A program made the translations under genes and the position numbers. Source: Verrucomicrobiia bacterium (GTDB lineage: Bacteria > Verrucomicrobiota > Verrucomicrobiia > Verrucomicrobiales > DEV007). Taken from it: 35,746 bases of DNA. Positions 22,880 to 31,267 of the stretch are shown one piece after another. The first letter of the stretch is position 1. Every line of letters begins with the position of its first letter. The stretch is from the NCBI GenBank assembly GCA_030425385.1, contig JAUIAH010000052.1, positions 1 to 35,746 of the forward strand, written 5' to 3'. The notes below the pieces were generated by a model that worked only from the letters and a program-made list of their open reading frames with translations, did not search any database and was not told where the DNA came from.

Positions 22880-24844
22880 TTGGACGATCCCACACCTCAA
22901 GAAGACGGCACGCGAAGCAGAGGCCGCATCGCGGCGAGCTTGCTTCTGTTAGGTCTAGCAGTGCTCGGATGTGGCATGGGCACTTGGTGGGCGACATCTA
23001 CTGGTGAGCCGCGCCTCTTTCTCGCACTCACCGCTTACCTCCTATGGACGGGTATCACTCTGGTCCACACGAGTGCTCTTGCGGTTCGCAGAGCCGACCA
23101 GAATGCCAACCCTAGGAGCACGCGAGCATTCTTCCGGGTCATTCTCATCCTCCGCAACTGGCTCATCCTGCCAGTCGCTGCGGCGACGGCGATCGTCCTG
23201 CTCATCCGCCTTGGGACGATTCCAGGGACGCATGATCCCCTCTCTCACGAAATGGTGCATGCCGCTTTGCTAGGGAGCCTTGGCCTAGCCGCTCTGAGCC
23301 AGTTCTTTCAACATTATTTCCAGCTTCTCGCCCGGTCGTATGGCTCCAGAGCATTGCGCCATACCGTCGCTAGCTTGAAAGCGCTCTTCTGGTTGGCGGT
23401 CATCCTTGCCGGCTCCTTTCTCCTCCTCCAATACGCGGGATTTCGCGCAGCCCCCTATGTGACCTACGGAACCGCAACGCTCACCGGGCTCCTCATTCTC
23501 GAACACATCGGGCAGACCATCGCCTATTTCTTCCAACCCAAGCGCGAGCGGCGCAAACGCCCGCTGCTCAGCGGCTCCCCCATTCTCTCTTCGCTGTTTG
23601 GCGGCTCTGCCAGTCAAACCTCTACGTGCCCTGAGGGAGAGCCAACCTTGGGTCGCGTCCGCCTCGCTGACCTTTGGTTTGCCACCGCACTCAAACGGAC
23701 CCTAACCGCATTGTTAGGCGTCAGTGCACTCCTCTTCTGGCTGAGCACAGCCGTCACTGTTATTCCGCTAGACAGCCAAGGCGTCCGCACCCGTTTCGGC
23801 AAATTCATGCAACCCGCCCTGCCTCCCGGCCTGCACGTTGGGTTGCCCTGGCCCATCGACAAAGTCATTCACATCCCCACCGAGCGCCTACAAGAGATTG
23901 CTCTAGGGCTGGAGGAAGATTCGGGAGAACCCATTCTCTGGACGGAACAACATTACATCGGAGAGAAGAATCTGCTCGTGGGCGGTGGCGATGAGCTTCT
24001 GACCATTGCCGTTCCTATCCATTTCCGCATCAAGGATCCCATCGCCTACCTCACCCATACCGCCAATGCGGAGGGGGCATTGCAACAACTGGCCTATCGC
24101 GAACTCCTCCGGCAAACCGTGGCGCGCGATAGCTTTCGCATCATGACCACCGACCGTCGGCAAGTGGCCGATGCCTTGAAAGCTGGTCTGCAACAAGAGG
24201 TCGATCGCCTCGCGCTTGGTCTTGAGATTTGCCTGGTGGGCTTGAAAGACATCCATCCCCCTGTCGACGTCGCCGCTGCCTATCAAGATGTCGTCAGTGC
24301 AGAAGAGGACAAGCAATCACTCATTCACGGTGCGGAGGAATATCGGGCTGACGTGCTCACACAAGCTAACGAGCGCCAGAAAGTCCTTCGTATATCAGCA
24401 GATAGCGTGAGTGCTGCCCGGCAACTCGTTGCCCAAGGTGAAGCCACCGCGTTTGTCTCGCAACAAGCGGGCTACGCTCATGCTCCGGACATCTATCAGG
24501 TGCGCGCTCGGATGCTAGCAGCCGAGGATTCTCTCAAAGGCACCAAGAAAGTCATTGTGGATCACCACGCCGCAGAAGCCATGCCCTTCTACATGGACAT
24601 GCGCAAGGTGCTCAACCCTAACTACGCCTTTCCCATCACGGAGGATCGCACAGGTCTCATCCCCACGCATGACCCGACCAATGGCTTGAACGAGGATTTC
24701 GATGAGCGCCGCACGCCCCTCCAAGATCCGAAAGAGATGTTTGAACGACTCCCCGATGTGATTCAGAAACAGCTCCTGCGCGCCAACCGCGATGACGGCA
24801 AGAAGCTAGAGGAAGGCGAATACTCCCCTCCTTTCGAAGACTAA
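22880..24844 (+). CDS. Multi-pass SPFH protein, HflK-like, with long N-terminal membrane domain
   Basis: A 654-residue protein with an unusual layout. Residues about 1-290 hold some seven hydrophobic segments (for example 17-36, 45-62, 90-108, 125-145, 165-185, 193-212 and 267-288). An HflK-type SPFH/band-7 domain follows: VIPLDSQGVRTRFGKFMQPALPPGLHVGLPWPIDKV, here read as consecutive short motifs, then HFRIKDPIAYL and AYRELLRQTV. A charged helical region (VVSAEEDKQSLIHGAEEYRADVL) and an acidic C-terminus end it. HflK with HflC normally caps FtsH in the inner membrane; the extra membrane domain is not part of ordinary HflK. The start is TTG 22880; the next ATG (22976) would cut the first membrane segment. 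No FtsH gene is near. It leads an operon of three SPFH genes and a metal ATPase. Confidence 0.82.
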   Translation: MDDPTPQEDGTRSRGRIAASLLLLGLAVLGCGMGTWWATSTGEPRLFLALTAYLLWTGITLVHTSALAVRRADQNANPRSTRAFFRVILILRNWLILPVAAATAIVLLIRLGTIPGTHDPLSHEMVHAALLGSLGLAALSQFFQHYFQLLARSYGSRALRHTVASLKALFWLAVILAGSFLLLQYAGFRAAPYVTYGTATLTGLLILEHIGQTIAYFFQPKRERRKRPLLSGSPILSSLFGGSASQTSTCPEGEPTLGRVRLADLWFATALKRTLTALLGVSALLFWLSTAVTVIPLDSQGVRTRFGKFMQPALPPGLHVGLPWPIDKVIHIPTERLQEIALGLEEDSGEPILWTEQHYIGEKNLLVGGGDELLTIAVPIHFRIKDPIAYLTHTANAEGALQQLAYRELLRQTVARDSFRIMTTDRRQVADALKAGLQQEVDRLALGLEICLVGLKDIHPPVDVAAAYQDVVSAEEDKQSLIHGAEEYRADVLTQANERQKVLRISADSVSAARQLVAQGEATAFVSQQAGYAHAPDIYQVRARMLAAEDSLKGTKKVIVDHHAAEAMPFYMDMRKVLNPNYAFPITEDRTGLIPTHDPTNGLNEDFDERRTPLQDPKEMFERLPDVIQKQLLRANRDDGKKLEEGEYSPPFED

Positions 24845-24859
24845 CGGAACCATTCTCTC

Positions 24860-25927
24860 ATGTCCGAACAAGAACTCACTGAACCCAAAGATCACTTCCT
24901 CGTCGCTCGCCGCCTTGGCATTGGCTTGATCATTCTCTGTCTGGTGGCGGCAAGCGCCATGACGTTCACGGTCATGGAGAACGAACGCGTGGTGCTTGTA
25001 CGCTTGGGCAAACCGATCCGCGTCGTGTCGGAGGCTGGATTCCACTGGCGCCTGCCTTGGCCAGTCGAAACCGTTCATCGCTTAGATGCACGAACCGCAT
25101 TTCTCAATGTACGCATTTCAGAAACGCTCACCCGTGACAAGCGCAATGTGATTCTGCCAGTCTTTGCAGCCTGGCAAGTGACCGATCCCCTTCAGTTCCT
25201 CAAAGCCGTCGGTGATCGACAGAATGCCGAGAGCAAGCTCGACGCCATCCTGACAAGTGCGCGCAATCAGGTCCTAGGCCAGTATGAGTATCATCAACTC
25301 GTCTCCACGACTGACGGCGAAGTCAAACTAGCAGAAATCGAGAATCAGATCCGCGCGCTTGCCAATCATGAAACCGAAAAGAACTTCGGTGCGGTGATCC
25401 ACGAAGTCGGCATCAAGCAACTCTCTCTTCCCGAAGCCAATACCGAATATGTCTTCAGAAGGATGCGTGCCGAACGGGCGCGAGTGGCTTCCCAATTTCG
25501 CGCCGAGGGGCGGAAAGAGGCCGCGGAGATCCGAGCCAAGACCGATTCGGAACGCACCCGTCTCCTCGCGGATGCGAAAAAGTACGCCGCGGAAACGCGG
25601 GGCAAAGCGGAAGCGGAAGCCTCGCGAATCTATGCCGAGGCCCATTCCAAGGATCCCGAATTCTATCAGTTTCTCAGAGAACTCCAAGCCCTCCGGCATA
25701 TCGTCGATCGCAATACTACCTTGGTACTCGACATGGATGCCGCCCCTTTTCGCATGTTGAAAGGCGAGACTTTGGAGGCGGCGAGCGCCAAACCGAAAAG
25801 CGATCTGGCGCAAGCCGCGGAACCCACCCCAGCCCCGCAGCCCACTCATGAGATGGAATCCGAGCCCATGACAAGTTTCGAGGCTTTCGGTCCTTTCCTA
25901 ACGGACGACGACCCTCAAACCAACTAA
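24860..25927 (+). CDS. hflC: HflC-like SPFH membrane protein
   Basis: A 355-residue protein with one N-terminal membrane segment (about 20-38) and an SPFH domain: MENERVVLVRLGKPIRVV, GFHWRLPWPVETVHRLDAR, LPVFAAWQVTDPLQFL and LPEANTEYVFRRMRAER. A long Ala/Glu/Arg coiled-coil follows (EAAEIRAKTDSERTRLLADAK), then FYQFLRELQALRHIV and TTLVLDMDAAPFRML, the usual HflC ending. A Pro-rich acidic tail of about 50 residues is extra. HflC oligomerises with HflK in detergent-resistant inner-membrane assemblies that limit FtsH access to substrates. The gene sits 15 bases after the first SPFH gene and 19 before the third, so all three probably form one mixed ring. No Shine-Dalgarno sequence precedes it. 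Confidence 0.87.
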   Translation: MSEQELTEPKDHFLVARRLGIGLIILCLVAASAMTFTVMENERVVLVRLGKPIRVVSEAGFHWRLPWPVETVHRLDARTAFLNVRISETLTRDKRNVILPVFAAWQVTDPLQFLKAVGDRQNAESKLDAILTSARNQVLGQYEYHQLVSTTDGEVKLAEIENQIRALANHETEKNFGAVIHEVGIKQLSLPEANTEYVFRRMRAERARVASQFRAEGRKEAAEIRAKTDSERTRLLADAKKYAAETRGKAEAEASRIYAEAHSKDPEFYQFLRELQALRHIVDRNTTLVLDMDAAPFRMLKGETLEAASAKPKSDLAQAAEPTPAPQPTHEMESEPMTSFEAFGPFLTDDDPQTN

Positions 25928-25946
25928 AGTAAGCTTTTCCGTTAGG

Positions 25947-26969
25947 ATGTCCTCCCGCCGCCGCAGTTTCGCCATGCAAGCGCTCCTCCATGCGCTTCAA
26001 GCCACGGCCCCTCTACTCAAGATCTTTGCGATACTCCTCGTCGTGCTCTTCTTCGCATCGGGACTCCAACGCGTGGGCCCTGAAGAAACGGGTGTCCTCT
26101 ATCGCTTTGGCAAACAGCAGCCGAAACTCTATGGTTCGGGTCTCGTCTTCACCTTTCCCACGCCAGTCGATCGCCTGGTCCGTGTGCCGACAAGCTCCGT
26201 GTTAGAGTTACGGTTGGAAGATTGGGCTATCCCTACCAACCGTGGCACGCGAGCCGAGGTCAGTGCGGATCCCGAGCGCTTTACGACGACCATTGCGGAC
26301 ACCCTCCATCCAGTGAGCGATGGCTATACCCTCACTGGTGATACCAATATTGTTCGAGGAACCTTCGTCACTCGATACAAGATCACGGACCCGATCGCCT
26401 ACCTGAAGCACGATGCGAACCGAGATGCCTTCGTCAAGAATCTGCTCTACAGATCGCTGGCCCATCGGCTTGCTAATATGCCAGTCGACGATGCGCTTAC
26501 GAGCGGCTTAGAGAGCCTTCGCAAGACCGCTCTGGACCAGTGCCAAGAGCGACTGGATGCGTTGCACATGGGAATCACCCTCGACGCCCTTGAGATCGTC
26601 TCGCTCGGTCCGGCCAAACAAGTGAAAGACGCGTTTGAGGAAGTCGTGAGTGCTCAAGTTCAAGCCAAGGCACTCGTCGAGGATGCCAAGGGCTACCGAT
26701 CCTCGCAATTGCCCCTTGTGCAGGGAGAAGCTTCCAAGATGCGAATGGGCGCTTCCGCCGCAGCTGCCGACCTTCTTGCCGATGCCAAGGGGGAAGCCGC
26801 GGCCTTCAGCGATCTCGTCGTGGAATATCATCGGCACCCTGAGTTGGTGAAAGTGCGCATGCTCACGGACAATTACGAAACGATTCTACAGCGCATCAAC
26901 TCAAGCTCCGTACTTCCCCTGAAGGGCGGCCTCCAGAACTTCCTTATTCAACCGAGTCCACGCCCCTAG
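25947..26969 (+). CDS. HflK-like SPFH membrane protein
   Basis: A 340-residue SPFH protein with one N-terminal membrane segment (about 22-42) and a band-7 domain starting RVGPEETGVLYRFGKQQPKL, then GLVFTFPTPVDRLVRVPTS, TGDTNIVRGTFVTRYKITD, KNLLYRSLAHRLANMPVDD and ALEIVSLGPAKQVKDAFEEVVSA. A helical region rich in Ala, Glu and Lys (AKALVEDAKGYRSSQLPLV) completes it. The VRGTFVTRYKITDPIAYL strand is the HflK signature, and the length fits a single-pass HflK-type subunit. With the two preceding genes it makes a trio where a pair is usual. Sixteen bases separate it from the metal ATPase. Start ATG 25947 follows CCGTTAGG, at best a weak ribosome-binding site. Confidence 0.85.
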   Translation: MSSRRRSFAMQALLHALQATAPLLKIFAILLVVLFFASGLQRVGPEETGVLYRFGKQQPKLYGSGLVFTFPTPVDRLVRVPTSSVLELRLEDWAIPTNRGTRAEVSADPERFTTTIADTLHPVSDGYTLTGDTNIVRGTFVTRYKITDPIAYLKHDANRDAFVKNLLYRSLAHRLANMPVDDALTSGLESLRKTALDQCQERLDALHMGITLDALEIVSLGPAKQVKDAFEEVVSAQVQAKALVEDAKGYRSSQLPLVQGEASKMRMGASAAAADLLADAKGEAAAFSDLVVEYHRHPELVKVRMLTDNYETILQRINSSSVLPLKGGLQNFLIQPSPRP

Positions 26970-26984
26970 CACCGTATTATACTC

Positions 26985-28949
26985 ATGGAATCCACCGCAA
27001 CGGACCCCTCACCCTTCAGCGAAATTGATGCCGAGTTGAAGCGTCGTCTTGTCTTGGTCTTCATCGCCTCCGCCCTCCTTATCGCCAGTGTGGTCATGCA
27101 GTGGTCGCGTCCGGAGGATCGTGAGCTAGCCGGATTTCTTGCGCTCGCAGGCGCCTTGATCGTGACCTTGCCCATCGTTTGGGATGTGCTCCACGCCTTG
27201 CGATCTCGGGGCTTCGCCGCCACCCAGTTCTTCATGGACCAATACATTGTCCTGGCCGTGGCCGCCTGCCTAGCCTCAGGACGCTACGTCACCGGCGGAA
27301 TCGTCGCGACGATCCTCATCGTAGGCCAGATCTTGGAAGAGCGTAGCGTGATCGGCGTGCGCGAGGCGGTGGCGAGCTTGATGAAACTGTCTCGTGTCCG
27401 CGCCCGCCGAGTGCGTGATGGGAGGGAAGAGGAGGTCGATGCGGAGGCCTTGCAAGAAGGTGACCTCGTTCGGGTACGGCCCGGCGATACCATTCCGGCT
27501 GATGGTGTGATCATGTCAGGCGAAACCACAATTGATCAATCAAGCATCACTGGAGAGTCTCTCCCGATTGACGCGAGCAAGGACACCGAAGTCTTCGCGG
27601 GCACGACGAATCAGACCGGATTGATCGAGATCCGTGTCACTCAAAGTGGCAATGAGACGGTGTTAGGCAAAGTTGGAAAGATCATCGAGGACGCGAAGAC
27701 GTCGGAAGCGCCCATCATGCGTCTGGCCGAAGACTATGCCCGGTATTACACCCCTTTCATTCTCCTCATCGCTGGGAGCGTCTTCTTCTTCACACGCGAC
27801 TTGGAACGAGCCATCTCGGTCATCATCGTCAGCATCCCGTGCGCCTTTGTGCTCGCAAGCCCCACGGCCATGGTCGCCGCCCTCGCTTGTGCATCTCGCC
27901 TAGGCATCCTCATCAAGGGCACCAGTTTCCTAGAAAGTGCTGGCGAGATTGACACCGTTGTCTTTGACAAAACGGGCACCCTAACAGAAGGCAAACTTAA
28001 GTTCAGCGGTGCGGAAAGCTTTCCTGATGGAAATCGGGATGAAGACGAATGGCTCACGCTCGCCGCCAGTTTGCAAAAGCACTCTAGCCATCCCGTTGGG
28101 CGCGCCGTTCTGGCAGAGGCCGAGGAGAGAGACCTCATTCTTCAAGAGGCCACGCATGTTCAGGAAGCCGCTGGGAAAGGCATCAAAGGATTTGTCGACG
28201 GTCATCGCATTCTCATTGGGCGAGAAAGTTGGCTCCAGCAGCAGGGCATTGCTTTCCCTGATCCCAACAACGACGCCGATCGCGGACGCTACAGCCTCCT
28301 CTACATCGCGATCGACGACACCCCGGTCGGGTGTATTCGACTGACAGACACCTTACGCCACGATGCCCGGGCATCCATTGATGAATTGAAAGCTCTCGGC
28401 GCGGAGCGCTTTGTCATGCTCACCGGCGATCGCCAAGTCGTCGCTGACGCCATCGCGACTAAGGTGGGACTGACAGAAGTACAGGCCAATTGTTTGCCCG
28501 AAGAGAAGTTGGCCAAAGTGGAAGATTTGCGCAAAGAGGGCCGTCAGGTGATGGTCGTGGGGGACGGCGTCAATGATGCGCCCGCTCTGGCTGCAGGCGA
28601 CCTTGGAGTGGCCATGGGTGCTCTCGGCAACGATGTTGCCATTAATACAGCTGACGTCGCGCTGATGACCAATAATTTGCGCTATCTCAGCGCGCTCATG
28701 CGGCTCTCACGGCGCGCGGTGACGATCATCAATCAGAACCTGATCTGTGGCTTTCTCTTTATCCTCGCCTCCATCATTATCAGTAGTCTTGGGTGGGTGA
28801 ATCCCATCGCTGCCGCCTTCATTCACGAATTCTCCGCATTCTTCGTCATTCTCAACAGCACACGGCTTCTGCGCTTTGATCCCGCTGAGGCCCTGCATGC
28901 GGAACAGGATGAAGCCAGGAGTGAAGAACTGGTTCCATTGTTCACCTAA
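26985..28949 (+). CDS. P1B-type heavy-metal ATPase with atypical IPC motif
   Basis: A 654-residue P-type ATPase without an N-terminal metal-binding HMA domain. All engine motifs are present: TGES (189-192), DKTGT with the phosphorylated Asp (328), the P1B-specific HP dipeptide (369-370, SSHPVGRAV) and GDGVND (526-531). Membrane segments lie at about 22-40, 47-62, 85-97, 105-115, 255-270, 277-300 and two near 588-626. The transmembrane metal motif, normally CPC, SPC or TPC, reads IPC (284-286). The C-terminal membrane pair has HEFSAFFVILNSTRLL, as in Zn/Cd/Co-type members. It probably expels a metal ion from the cytoplasm, but the changed motif makes the substrate unpredictable. Cotranscription with three SPFH proteins is unusual. 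Confidence 0.9.
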   Translation: MESTATDPSPFSEIDAELKRRLVLVFIASALLIASVVMQWSRPEDRELAGFLALAGALIVTLPIVWDVLHALRSRGFAATQFFMDQYIVLAVAACLASGRYVTGGIVATILIVGQILEERSVIGVREAVASLMKLSRVRARRVRDGREEEVDAEALQEGDLVRVRPGDTIPADGVIMSGETTIDQSSITGESLPIDASKDTEVFAGTTNQTGLIEIRVTQSGNETVLGKVGKIIEDAKTSEAPIMRLAEDYARYYTPFILLIAGSVFFFTRDLERAISVIIVSIPCAFVLASPTAMVAALACASRLGILIKGTSFLESAGEIDTVVFDKTGTLTEGKLKFSGAESFPDGNRDEDEWLTLAASLQKHSSHPVGRAVLAEAEERDLILQEATHVQEAAGKGIKGFVDGHRILIGRESWLQQQGIAFPDPNNDADRGRYSLLYIAIDDTPVGCIRLTDTLRHDARASIDELKALGAERFVMLTGDRQVVADAIATKVGLTEVQANCLPEEKLAKVEDLRKEGRQVMVVGDGVNDAPALAAGDLGVAMGALGNDVAINTADVALMTNNLRYLSALMRLSRRAVTIINQNLICGFLFILASIIISSLGWVNPIAAAFIHEFSAFFVILNSTRLLRFDPAEALHAEQDEARSEELVPLFT

Positions 28950-28970
28950 CATCACCCTCATTCTCCCTCC

Positions 28971-29912
28971 ATGAATCGTCGACTCCCTTGGATCCCATAC
29001 GCTGTTCTGGCATTGATCGCCTTATTGGTGGCCGGCAGTTTCATCACGCAGAAGGATGAATCACCAGAACCCCAACTTTCCTCAGCGCCACCCGAGCCTC
29101 CGGCAAATGCCCTCACATCACCCTCAGGGCAACCCGAACAGCGATCCTCACTCCTGGCGCGGATGGATCCCTCTCGCCGTCCCTCCGAATCGGGAGCGGT
29201 CGCCCTTGTCGACCATGATTCAGAAGAAGGCCGCGCCTATGCAGCCGCCACCGAGGCGATGATTGCCGCGCATGGAACGCGAGAAGAGCAGGCGGCTCAG
29301 CACAAGGAGCGCATTGCTTCGCATCTGAAATCCGGGGATGTGTTAGGCGCCTTCGACTATATTCAGACAATTCCTTCTGAAGAGCTTCGCCAACGGGCAT
29401 TCGTCGATTTCGTGGATCAGTGGAGTCTAGACGATCCGTTAGAGGCGGGCAACTGGGTGCGCGACACCTATGGAGAGCCCTTCTCAGATGACGCCCTGAA
29501 GGCTGTCATGAGAAATTGGTCAGGGGACGCTCCGCAGGACGCAGCTGAGTGGGCGCAAACCCTTGATGATCCTCAGATGCGGCTGCGCGGACTCATGTGG
29601 GGCTTCACCGTGTGGGCTGAGAGCGATGCTTATGTGGACGCGGCCGACTGGATCAATGCGCAGCCGGCCACACCCGACCTGGACATCCCGCGGGAGATGG
29701 TCGCCCACAAGATGTTCCAAGTTCAGCCTGAAACCGGGCTTGAATGGGCGGAAAGTCTGCCAAACGCTCAACGGAGAAGTGAAGTCTTGTGGGATTTCTA
29801 CGAGTCCTGGCTCAATACAGACCGCGAAACCGCTGGAGCCCATCTTGACCAGAACGCTTCCATCAGTCCGGGCTACAAACGGCGGCTCCTCGCAGGCGAG
29901 ATCCGGGACTAA
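28971..29912 (+). CDS. Membrane-anchored W-DP helical repeat protein (small paralogue)
   Basis: A 313-residue protein with an N-terminal membrane segment (about 6-24), a Pro/Ser/Gln linker to about residue 65, and a helical-repeat region. Repeats resemble those of the protein at 1624-3504: FVDQWSLDDPLEAGNWVRD, NWSGDAPQDAAEWAQTL, WAESDAYVDAADWI and ESWLNTDRETAGAHLDQ, ending in SPGYKRRLLAGEI like the cap of the large paralogue. Fewer units are present, about six. The function is unknown; an outward-facing scaffold is likely. It is 21 bases after the metal ATPase and may belong to the same transcript. The next gene begins 65 bases later. Confidence 0.82.
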   Translation: MNRRLPWIPYAVLALIALLVAGSFITQKDESPEPQLSSAPPEPPANALTSPSGQPEQRSSLLARMDPSRRPSESGAVALVDHDSEEGRAYAAATEAMIAAHGTREEQAAQHKERIASHLKSGDVLGAFDYIQTIPSEELRQRAFVDFVDQWSLDDPLEAGNWVRDTYGEPFSDDALKAVMRNWSGDAPQDAAEWAQTLDDPQMRLRGLMWGFTVWAESDAYVDAADWINAQPATPDLDIPREMVAHKMFQVQPETGLEWAESLPNAQRRSEVLWDFYESWLNTDRETAGAHLDQNASISPGYKRRLLAGEIRD

Positions 29913-29977
29913 CGGACTGGCAATGAGCGCATGATCGCTCTTGAACGCGAGGGCAGTTGCAGTGCATGTTACTGCCA

Positions 29978-31267
29978 ATGGAGATTCACGTCATGCAAGA
30001 GGGCCAACAGTTTGGTCCTTACACCAAAGTACAACTCGAATCCTTCCTATGGGACGGCACCGTCCAACGCGAGGACTTGGCCTGGCACGAAGGGCTCGAG
30101 GATTGGTCCCCTCTCTGGCAGGTCCTCGGCTTGGATGCGCCGACCGAAGCCGTTGAAGAACCTGCCACTGCCGAGCCCGAACCCGTTTCCGTCGCGGCGG
30201 CCCCAGCCACCCCGGTCGAACCCGCCGCCGTGCCCTCCGCTGAGGAAGCGATTCATGATGGACGCCCTAAACTAGTCATTCCTGGCGCCTCGGCTCCTGC
30301 TGCCCCAACACCGCCCGCCGAGACTTCGACTGGCGCTCGCCCCGCCCTCGGAGGCGGACTGGCCGCCGCCGGACCACGACTGACTTCTGCCTTACAGAAA
30401 CACCCGCGCTTGGCTCAGAAGGTCGGCGGTTCCTCGGAAACGGTCTCCACCGCCTTCTGGCGCTGGCTGGCGAGTCCTACCATCCTGTTTGTGGGCTTGT
30501 GTTTGCTCCTGCCGTTTCTTTCCATCACGTGTCAGCATGCCAAGCTGGCCACCGTGACCGGTCAGGAAGTCTTCACCCACGGGCAAGCCGTTTCTGAAGC
30601 CTTTGCCAAGGATTTGCCGAGCGATGGCCTGTCTGCGGAGGAGAATCTGCCGCTTTCCGAGAGCCTCGTCAAAGCCCTCATCATGTTAACGTTAGGAGCA
30701 GCTGGACTCGTCTCGATCTGCGGCATCATGGCGGCGATCAGTCCCACGAAGGGCTTTGCCAAATGGGGCCTAGGTGCAGCCGTCTTGGGAATCCTCGCCC
30801 ATTGCTATCTTGGCTATCATCTCGGGGTGGAGACGGAGAACCAATTGCTCGCCCAAGAGAAGGCTGAGGCCGCGGCTGAGGACGAGACGGCCATGGCCAT
30901 GCAAGGCCTAGACATGATGAATCCCCAGCTCGATTTGGACGCGGGCTACTGGGGTGCTCTCGCCTTTCTCTTTCTTGGCGCGGGCGCGTGCGCCACGCCC
31001 GCGTTTCGCGGACTCACAGAGGGTGGTGCGGAAATGATGGTCGCGGTTTCCTTATGGATCATCGCCTCGATGTTAGGTTCTTACGCATTCTTCCACTACC
31101 AACAGAAGCCCATGGATATGGAGGGTTTCGAAAGCATGATGCCCGGGAGTATGCCGGGCATGGACATGGAAATGGAGATCGATATGAACCCCGATGCCGA
31201 TGCCGATGCCTTGGACGGGGATGCCGCCGTGGAGGAAGAGGTGATGGATGCCTTCGAATCACCGTGA
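29978..31267 (+). CDS. GYF_2-domain multi-pass membrane protein
   Basis: About 429 residues from ATG 29978. The N-terminal 50 residues are a GYF_2 domain (MEIHVMQEGQQFGPYT, then VQLESFLWDGTVQREDLAWHEGLEDW), a small fold often found in front of membrane proteins and thought to bind peptides. A Pro/Ala-rich linker of about 100 residues leads to some five membrane segments (ILFVGLCLLLPFLSI, LIMLTLGAAGLVSICGIMA, LGAAVLGILAHCYLGYH, YWGALAFLFLGAGACA and MMVAVSLWIIASMLGSYAF). The tail is Met- and Asp-rich (MPGMDMEMEIDMNPDADAD). ATG 29966 and TTG 29957 would add four or seven residues. Its stop overlaps the GTG of the AAA gene (GTGA), so the proteins may act together at the inner membrane. Confidence 0.82.
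   Translation: MEIHVMQEGQQFGPYTKVQLESFLWDGTVQREDLAWHEGLEDWSPLWQVLGLDAPTEAVEEPATAEPEPVSVAAAPATPVEPAAVPSAEEAIHDGRPKLVIPGASAPAAPTPPAETSTGARPALGGGLAAAGPRLTSALQKHPRLAQKVGGSSETVSTAFWRWLASPTILFVGLCLLLPFLSITCQHAKLATVTGQEVFTHGQAVSEAFAKDLPSDGLSAEENLPLSESLVKALIMLTLGAAGLVSICGIMAAISPTKGFAKWGLGAAVLGILAHCYLGYHLGVETENQLLAQEKAEAAAEDETAMAMQGLDMMNPQLDLDAGYWGALAFLFLGAGACATPAFRGLTEGGAEMMVAVSLWIIASMLGSYAFFHYQQKPMDMEGFESMMPGSMPGMDMEMEIDMNPDADADALDGDAAVEEEVMDAFESP

Noticed and set aside
30988-31263. N-terminal extension of the AAA-like protein (92 residues)
   Set aside because: It overlaps the GYF gene in another frame and is Arg/Gly-rich; GTG 31264 matches the domain start and gives a 4-base overlap.
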